From Capsicum annuum (Eukaryota > Streptophyta > Magnoliopsida > Solanales > Solanaceae): DNA of 64,000 bases. A program made the position numbers and the translations under genes. Numbering within the stretch: the stretch's first letter is position 1; each line of letters starts with the position of its first letter. The DNA is taken from the NCBI RefSeq assembly GCF_002878395.1, contig NC_061121.1:11629416-11693415 (forward strand). The letters are read 5' to 3'. This document shows, piece after piece, positions 56,585-64,000 of the stretch. The notes below the pieces were generated by a model. That model worked only from the letters and a program-made list of their open reading frames with translations. It was not told the DNA's origin and searched no databases.

Positions 56585-57196
56585 CCTTAGAAACTTCAAC
56601 CTAGCAGAGTGTCCAAAAGGACCAAAATCCTAATATATTATATAGGAGTTTATATATATTTGCAGTCCCATATTTGCGCACCTTCTTCAGAGTTGCTGCT
56701 GCTGTGGTAGAACTCTTGTGCTTTGCTGAAATAAATTTTCCTACTTGAGATTGATGTGTATAATTAAAGTAGATTATACATGGCTAACTAAATTATAATA
56801 CAAATTAAACCATATGTAAAAGTTTTTAAAAAGTTGAATTGAGATTATCAAATTGAAACACTTTAATAGCAATTTGAGGTATTCAATCAGATCAAAATTA
56901 CTCAATTTGCATATTCTTTGAATAGAATTCCTTGACAAGTTTTAAGAGTTCGGCTATGTAATGAGGTATGTATATAATAGAACTTGTATTTTAAAGTATG
57001 TAATCAAAGTTTTTCTTGTCAATACAATTTTCATAAAAATAATTATTAAACTAAATAAGGTAAAGGTTATTTTTGTAAACACACAATCTATTCTTAAAAG
57101 AATCCCATGCATATTATTTTTTGTACCATAAACCAAACAACCACCAAAAAATAATATCTGAATAATTAATCCCAGGATAAATAATCTTAGTATAAC

Positions 57197-57735
57197 TAGA
57201 GCTGTCAATAAGGATCGGCCCAGCCCATTTGGGCTAGCCACACGAGCTTTGAGTTTGCGGGTCAGGCCGGGCTAGCCCATCAAAATGATGGGCCAAAAAA
57301 CACCAAGCCCACACCATTACTCTATGGGTCTGCGGGTCTCACGGGCCAGCCTACTTTTTAAAAATTAATATTTTATAATTTAATTTTAGAATGTTAATAA
57401 ACATAAATATTACATAGTTCTAATACTTGTTAATCAAGTTTTCAACACCCCAAAAAATACTCCTAATAGCAAAATTAAATAACTTTTGACATGATATCCT
57501 TCGAACCAAATGAAAATACTAATAAGCAATCTAAATAGTTGCATGTATTTGACTTACGAGTCAGCCCACGGGCTAGCCCATCCCACATTGCTCAAGTCCC
57601 ACGGGTCATGGACTTATTCGGGTTGGACTAAAAAACTCTTTTCTTAAATGGGCTGCAAAAGTTGAATCCCAACTCTATCAAATTACAGGCCAGGTCGGAC
57701 CAGCCCAACAGGCCTTGTCCATATTGACGGCTCTA
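57197..57735. mobile_element. hAT MITE family A, copy 2 (539 bp)
   Basis: Exact 8-bp duplication AGTATAAC (57189-57196 and 57736-57743). Inverted ends TAGAGCTGTCAATA...TATTGACGGCTCTA. It aligns with 24018-24568 throughout, including ATCAAAATGATGGGC, AAAAACACCAAG and TAACTTTTGACATGATATCC. It is inserted in the right arm of the 55084-57795 element. Confidence 0.93.
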
Positions 57736-57869
57736 AGTATAACAAATCCCAAAATAACTAATTCCAATATAACTTATTTTCCAACCAAACAACCCATAAG
57801 AGTGCATGCGGTTTTCTCTTTAATGATATGATTATGTGTCGGAGGTTGGTGTAAAAGTTTGGTCACATT

Positions 57870-59602
57870 AGGTTTGTTGCATGAGAGTACAAGAAGGAGT
57901 CTTTCGGATATGACCATCTTTTCTTAGGTATATATTTTTTTTCTTTTTTCCTAAATGATAAACTAAAAATATCAAGATAAAGTGAACGTTTCATTATAAA
58001 AATTTAAAATTTTGAGATTAGAATTGAAATTTGAATTGCAGTTGGAGTTCAAGTTGTGTTTCTTTATGAATATAATTGGAGTTATTTTTAAATTTTTCCG
58101 ATAGAGAGAAGATTAAAAAAATTAAAATAAGTTTTCTTATTTTTTCAAATACAATTTGGAGTTATATTTAAAATTCTTATGGCCAATCATCAACTTAAAA
58201 TTGTATTTGACATAAGTGTGTAGTTGAATTAGGTTTGTTGCATGAAAAAGAGAGTCTTTTGAATATGACAATCTTTGTTAGGTAGGTCTTTCTTTTCTTT
58301 TTCCCTAAATGGTAAACTAAAAATATCAAGATAAAGTGGATGCTTGATGTTAAAAAATTTAAAATTTTGAGATTAGAGTTGGAGTTTGAATTGAAGTAGG
58401 ATTTTAAATTGTGTTTCTTTATGAATATAATTGGAGTTGTTTTTGAAATTTTCTGATAGAAGGAAGATTAAAAAAAAAAAACCCTAAAAATAACCTTTGC
58501 TTTTTTTTTTACTAAATCAAATACAACTTAGAGTTGTATTTAAAATTCTTATGGCCAAACATCAACTTGAAATTGTATTTGACCTAAGTGTGTGGTCAAA
58601 TTAGGTCTGTTGCATGAAAGAACAAGAGAGAGTCTTTCGAATATGGCAATCTTTGTTATGTAGATTTTTCTTTTCATTTTCCCTAAATGATAAACTAAAA
58701 ATATCAAGATAAAGTAGACGTTTGATCATAAAAATTTAAAATTTTGAGATTAGAGTTGGAGTTTGAATTGAAGTAGGTGTTAATGTTGTGTTTCTCTATG
58801 AATATAATTAGAGTTGTTTTTGAATTTTTCTGATATAAGAAAGATTAAAAAAAAAAAAAACAGAAAATAGCTTTTTCTTATTTTTTTACTTTTTCAAATA
58901 TAATACAATTTGGAGTTGTATTTAAAATTCTTATGGTCAAACATTAACTTGGAATTGTATTTGACATAAGTGTGTGGTTGAATTAGGTTTGTTGCATGGA
59001 AGAACAAAAGGGAATCTTTCGAATATGGCAATCTTTGTTAGGTAGATCTTTTTTTTTTTCTTTTTTCCTAAATGGTAAACTAAAAATATCAAGATAAAGT
59101 GGACGTTTGATCATAAAAATTTAAAATTTTGAGATTAGAGTTAGAGTTTGAATTGAAGTAGGAGTTGAAGTTGTGTTTCTCTATTAATATAATTAGAGTT
59201 ATTTTTGAATTTTTCTAATAGAGGGAAGATAAAAAAAAACTGAAAATAACTTTTTCTTATTTTTTACTTTTTTTAAAAATCTTATGACCAAACATCAACT
59301 TGAAATTGTATATGGTATAAATCTGTGGTTGAATTAGGTTTGTTGCATGAAAGGACAAGAGAGACTCTTTTAAATATGACCATCTTTGTTAGGTAGATCT
59401 TTCTTTTTTTCCCTAAATGGTAAACTAAAAATATCAAGACAAAGTGGGAGTTTGATCATAAAAATTTTAAATTTTGAGATTAGAGTTGGAGTTTGAATTG
59501 AAGTAGGAGTTGAGGTTGTGTTTCTCTATGAATATAATTGGAGTTGTTTTTGAATTTTTCTGATAGAAGGAATAATAAAAGAAAAACAAAAAATAACTTT
59601 TT
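57870..59602 (+). repeat. Tandem array, about 365-bp unit, 4.7 copies
   Basis: AGGTTTGTTGCATGA (third copy AGGTCTGTTGCATGA) begins units at 57870, 58231, 58603, 58984 and 59336 (spacings 361, 372, 381, 352). Each unit also has CTAAAAATATCAAGATAAAG, AAAATTTTGAGATTAGA, TTGTGTTTCTTTATGAATAT and, at its end, AATTGTATTTGACATAAGTG. Poly-A/T runs account for length changes. The CTAAAAATATCAAG part is shared with block R. The fifth unit is cut by the C3 LTR at 59603. Confidence 0.9.
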
Positions 59603-59847
59603 TGTTATGAAATATAAAGTAATAATCACAAGAATAGAGAGAGAAGAGAGAGTGATTATTATTTCTCTTGAGAGGTTCTTCAAGGGCCTATTACAATGAA
59701 GGAAACCCTTATATTAATAGAAAAATTACTCTTAGTTTCTCTGTAAAAGATAGATATTTCATATCCTAATGTATATCAAATAGATCTTGATAGATCTTAT
59801 CTATATTATTAATAGACATTCGCTATAATATAAATACATTTGTAACA
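59603..59847 (-). repeat. C3 3' LTR
   Basis: TGTTATGAAATATAAAG to ACATTTGTAACA, 245 bp, followed by a purine tract. No second copy is in the window; the 5' LTR lies beyond 64000 or is lost. Confidence 0.78.
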
Positions 59848-59862
59848 CTCCCCCTGAATGTC
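59848..59862 (-). other. C3 polypurine tract
   Basis: Minus strand GACATTCAGGGGGAG abuts the LTR. Confidence 0.8.
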
Positions 59863-60029
59863 TAATTGATAGATAATGTACCTCATTAAAATCGTACTAG
59901 AAAAAATCTAGTGAAGGAAAAAGAGTACACAGCTCTAATAATACGCATTTCTTCTATCTCATTAAAAACATTACAAGGAAAATCAGTGAAAAAAAACCTC
60001 GTAAGAAGAAAAGAGTACAACGCGTATTA

Positions 60030-60800
60030 ACTCCCCTTAATGATAACATTCTTGAACCTTTGTATCCCGATCTTGTGCATTATCTTCTTGAAAGTTGCCA
60101 TTGGAAGAGACTTGGTGAACAAATCAGCAACATTATCACTTGAACGAATTTATTGCACATTAATATCGCTATTATTTTGGAGCTAATGTATGTAGAAAAG
60201 CTTTGGCGAAATGTGCTTTATTCTACCTCCTTTTATGAATCTTTCTTTAAGTTGTGTTATACATATTGCATTGTCTTCATATAAAATTGTGGGTACTTTG
60301 TCACATTTCGAACCACATTTTCTCAAATGAGATGTATCATGGACATCAACCACACACATTCTCGGCTTGCTTCATTAATAATTATTATCTCAGCATGGTT
60401 CGATGAAGTGGTTAGATAGACTGCTTTATAGATCTCCAAGATATGACAGTACCACCATATGTAAACACATAGCCTGTTTGGGATCGAGTTTTATGCGGGT
60501 CAAATAAGTAATCAACATCAGCATGATCAATAAGATCGGGACTATAATCGTTAGAATAAAATAAGTCCATATTGATAGTCTCTTTAGGTATTGTATATGT
60601 ATTTGACCTTATTGTAATGTATCTTAGTCGGAGTAGACCTATAAATTTCTAACAAATTAATTGAAAAGGCTATATCAAATCTTGTAGTATTTTCCAAATA
60701 CATGAGTTCACCAACTGCACTAAGACATTATACTTCATAACCAATCCAAAGTGGTATCAGAAAATAATCTATTACTTTTTAAAACTTCCCAAGAGTTTTC
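60030..60800 (-). pseudogene. C3 copia RNase H and reverse transcriptase end (heavily decayed)
   Basis: No long frame survives, but the minus-strand translation shows pol in the right order. From right to left: SAVGELMYLENTTRFDIAFS (about 60670-60730, RT end), SPDLIDHADVDYLFDP, TGYVFTYGGTVISWRSIKQS, TSSNHAEI and NEASRECVWL, PTILYEDNAICITQLKERFI, IKHISPKLFYIHQ, and RSSDNVADLFTKSLP (60099-60147). The stretch abuts the purine tract and LTR at 59603-59862, which confirms a copia element on the minus strand. Confidence 0.85.
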
Positions 60801-62885
60801 AATAATTTTCAAGCTATAATCTTATACAATATAAGGATTATAAATAAGTTTCCCAAAAACTTTTATATGCTTCAAACATTTTGAATTCTAAAAAAAGTTT
60901 TCATATAAATTTTGTCAAGTAATAATATTCAACATTTCATGTGTGACATTTTCACGTGTTTGGACTACAAATCAAATAAGTATCATGCTTACCAAGATGC
61001 ATCCTTTCATGTCACTTGATAAATTTTTGTACGTCAGCATGCTTAAATAAACATAGAATTCAGATCCTCGTAATCTTTTACACTACTACGCCAATATTGT
61101 ATTAACAATATTGATAATATGTCATTTCGTATTGGTTCACAGTGTGACATAAAATTTTGAGATCTCATCACTTCATATTTTCAGGTACCTAATCCTCTCA
61201 TAAGGTTTCATGAAGTGTTATATCGTAGGATCTTAAATAGCATATTACTTTCTTATTATGATTATTTTCTCCTTATTTTTTCAATAATTATTTTATTTGA
61301 AACCGATTAGTCTACTATGCTTTACATATGCGTAGACTTTGTCCTTTAGGGATACATATTAGGAGCACTTGCAGCTTAAAATGAGATTAAAGTTGAGTCA
61401 GCAAATGAGGATCTGATGATAATTCCTAGAATACTTCATAGCTTCTTATAATCTCTCCCTTATGTTAGGAAAACTAACAGACATACTCCATATTCTTTGA
61501 GGAATTTATTTTTTTGCATCATGGTATATTCGTTAATTGTATACCGCACGTCAAAATTATTAGATAGACAATGTGTGGTTCTTGACTCAGAACCAACTTT
61601 GAGGAAAAATTAATCATAATTTATTGGTTTGATGCATACAAGTAATTTTGTATATAATATATCATGTTTCAAACCAACACATGATGTTTTGTTCTCATTA
61701 GCAATGGTTTAACTATTTATCAAAGGCGTTCAATGTCAGACCATCATCATCAAGATGAATTGTCTTGATTACAAATCTGAAAGTTATGTTCTTAACTCGA
61801 TTTATATTCAGCAAGTAACTTTATCAATGTCAAACTGCAGGTTGAAAATAAACATACAAGTGATCATTTTATATTGATGCATCTTGATAGATCACATGGC
61901 TGGTGAACGAACCCATATTCACCTTTTATACTTTTAAGATTTTGAGGGATCAAATCCCAACATTAGTTGGTCCAACCAACTTATCATGAGAACAAGCAAT
62001 ATTAAATGTTCATGAAGAATTTTCTAGTTCTTCAATATGTTTAATACTTACTATGCACATCTTTGGGATGTCACAATCGTTCATGTCAATTTATGAGCTT
62101 TTATATTAGTAAACTCCTAGTGTACCATGACATGTAATTTTTTCTTTAGTAAATTTCAGATTTACTATTACAAGAATAAATTTTAGATTTATTACTTTAG
62201 AAGTAGATTTCAAAATAACTCTTCTCAATTATTCTGCCTCTTTTGGAGGTGAGTTATGATACCACCACAATCAAGTGCACGTTTGTAGTAATAAATTCTT
62301 TTAAATATTATCATATTCACCCAAGGAAATGTATCTATACCTATAACAATCAAAATCTTCATTCCTTGGGAATGGAATATAATTGTTCCTTAAACATATC
62401 AAATTATGATAGCTTATAACCTCTTTCAAAACATTGTTAATTCATGAGAAAATTGAGGTGTGCATATAATGTAGAGAATTTTTCTCTAACATGTCTTATA
62501 ATCATAATAAGCGTGTGAAAATATTATCACTTTTGATGATTATTTATCTCATTGTTCCTCCACACTTATATCCGTGCATTTAATCATTTGTCTTCTTTTA
62601 GACATATTATGCACTGCTACCACATTTTAAGAGTAAAGCAAGTTGCCAACTTTCGAATTCATCATATATTGCTACCATACTCACTTCATGGAATAGAGCA
62701 TATCAATGAGATATGTTTCATGATTTTTCACCAAACACCTATTATTTTGCCTTAGCCATCATAATATCATCAATATGATGTATTGAGATTCAAATTCAAT
62801 ATCTTATCCATATAAAGGCGTCTTCGGCTATAACTCGATGGGACTTGGACCCAACATCTTATCATCATGGTGCAATTTTACAAAA
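60801..62885. other. Unresolved decayed repeat, probably C3 interior
   Basis: AT-rich, stop-filled in all frames. Composition and position suggest continuing copia pol, but I cannot place protease, integrase or gag blocks with confidence. The 67-codon plus-strand frame at 62552-62755 looks like chance. Confidence 0.35.
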
Positions 62886-63720
62886 ATATGACTTTTAGAG
62901 TCGGCACTTAATTTATCTGGAAAAATTAAGAAAACCTTTAAATGATTCAAACAGAAAAATTATTTAAGTTTAAAAATTCTAGGTAAGCGGTTCTCATTAA
63001 CATTTTAGGAAGGTTTTTAAGACACCTAAAATGTTCGCTAACTTGCGGTTATCCGGATTGTTTGAAAAATAATTTTCTGTTGACTAACTTCTAAAAGAAA
63101 AAGTAGATTGTTGAAAAGAAGTTGATTAAGGAATATTTTGAAAGTTTATGCAAAACTAATTTTTTAGCGACTTAGTTAGGGAGTTTAACTAGGTTTGAAA
63201 GAACACAAAGCAAATAAGCATAGAAAAAAAAAGTGGAAGAAATAAATGATTTGGACTCTTAAGCCCAAATTCATCAACCCTCTCCTAATCTAATTGAGAT
63301 TTTATCCCATTTTCACCTGTTCTAATCTTGATATTGGGCTTTGGCCCATAACCTGTCCTAAACTATATTGTCGAGCCATTTTTGGCCCACAACCTGCTTC
63401 ACCTGTATTAATTTATAACTTTTCCTTTGAGGCGCAAATAAATGAATAATAAAATAAATAAATAAATAAATAATAAAAATACAACAAACAAATATAAAAA
63501 AATGAGACTTTCAAGTCTCTTAATCACTTCAACGATGGACGTTTAACCATTTCTTCTTCTTCCATCTTCTTGCACCTGTATGCCAAGCGACTGACTTTTG
63601 GACTTAGATTTTTGAAATCGACTCGGGACAAAATGGGCCTCAATGGCCCATAAAGAACGTGCAAAGGGAAAAAGAGTCCGTGTAGAACTCGAGCGTATCC
63701 ACATGCAAAGGAAAAGTAGA
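62886..63720. repeat. Unclassified repeat, possibly part of a gypsy LTR
   Basis: Words such as GAGTCGGCACTTAATTT, GCGGTTCTCATTAACATTTT and TAACTTGCGGTTATCCGGAT recall LTR sequence common in Solanaceae Ty3/gypsy elements, from general memory only. No second copy or TG/CA ends are in the window. Short GGGCC/GGCCC words at 63330-63400 and 63630-63650. Confidence 0.3.
63441..63475 (+). repeat. (AAAT)n microsatellite
   Basis: Five to six imperfect AAAT units within an A-rich run. Confidence 0.9.
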
Positions 63721-64000
63721 TTAATTAATAAATGTCCTAACTAATATTCAAGCAAAAATGCTAAAATATCATGTCTTATTTAATAGTAGGCAAATAATAT
63801 AATAAATAAAAAGGGACATATTAATTCAGCAAAGGTAAATTCTCGCTCCATAGCATACTTCAATGAAGAAAACAATATGGGAACGACATAAACAAACATC
63901 TAAACCAACAAGTGCATGAATGTAAAGGTAGCCCTTGATTGCAGTGTCACGTAAAAAAAAATAGTATCGACCCAGATAATTTGCATTCATGTTCAAGAAG
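63721..64000. other. Right window edge, no feature seen
   Basis: AT-rich; no frame or repeat that I can support. Confidence 0.5.

Larger units (their letters stand above)
55084..57795. mobile_element. Candidate 2.7-kb TIR-bounded element
   Basis: Block R appears interrupted: the left side (GAAATGTCCTAG) and the right side (AGTGCATGCGG) are contiguous in other copies. The inserted DNA begins GGGTCATTTGGTGTG and ends CCAACCAAACAACCC, whose reverse complement GGGTTGTTTGGTTGG matches the start. Subterminal words AATAACTTATTCC and ATAACTTATTTTCC fit a family of plant MITE-like elements. No transposase is seen. A clear target duplication was not found, so superfamily is open. It contains MITE A copy 2. 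Confidence 0.4.

Noticed and set aside
56954..57241. 95-codon hydrophobic minus-strand frame
   Set aside because: It starts inside the MITE A copy 2 terminus and reads into AT-rich DNA; chance.
57870..59602. CRISPR-like array
   Set aside because: Units are about 365 bp and wholly repeated, with no short repeats and unique spacers; the genome is eukaryotic.
1..64000. A new defence, biosynthetic or regulatory gene system
   Set aside because: Apart from the two SOT pseudogenes and faint fragments, every supportable coding piece belongs to a known transposon family, and no intact gene set is present.

Overview
This window is nuclear DNA of a flowering plant, almost certainly Solanaceae (genus not resolved). 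The grounds are AT-rich sequence packed with plant Ty1/copia and Ty3/gypsy retrotransposons, an RTE-type LINE 3' end with a (TTG)n tail, a tRNA-derived SINE of the Au/SolS type, hAT elements with 8-bp target duplications, and plant cytosolic sulfotransferase (SOT) genes. I see no intact protein-coding gene, rRNA, canonical tRNA or CRISPR array. Nearly all long reading frames are broken pieces of transposable elements.

Layout. 1-1148: AT-rich flank. 1154-6382: minus-strand chromovirus (G1) with both LTRs, TSD CATTT and a chromodomain. 6388-8822: promoter-like sequence and a 275-bp hAT-type MITE. 8823-14860: minus-strand Sirevirus-type copia element (C1) whose integrase and reverse transcriptase are deleted. 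15121-15951: solo LTR. 16715-17892: 1.18-kb non-autonomous LTR element (T1). 18298-18440: SINE. 18878-23834: plus-strand gypsy element (G2). 24018-24568: hAT MITE, whose sister copy lies at 57197-57735. 24577-30146: mostly non-coding, with duplicated blocks and faint gene-like pieces. 30155-34135: degenerate hAT transposon carrying a nested 861-bp MITE. 34159-48783: minus-strand copia element (C2) split by a nested 9.9-kb Del/Tekay-type chromovirus (G3, 35015-44938). 49122-53059: two tandem SOT pseudogenes on the minus strand; a 5'-truncated LINE sits 50 bp upstream of the second. 55084-57795: candidate TIR-bounded element. 57870-59602: tandem array with a unit of about 365 bp. 59603 onward: decayed copia element (C3), then unclassified repeat-rich DNA to the end.

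Target-site duplications at the element ends order the insertions. G3 jumped into C2, C2 landed 15 bp from the right TSD of the hAT transposon, a MITE jumped into that hAT element, a MITE jumped into the 55-58 kb element, and G2 interrupted a duplicated intergenic block also found near the SOT genes. The host history underneath is a tandemly duplicated SOT locus whose genes have been lost and whose spacers have filled with transposons.

I found no convincing new biological system. The items most worth following are the pol-deleted Sirevirus derivative, the T1 mini-element, the two-copy MITE family, the parallel loss of the SOT pair, and a GC-richer 58-codon open stretch at 26618-26794.
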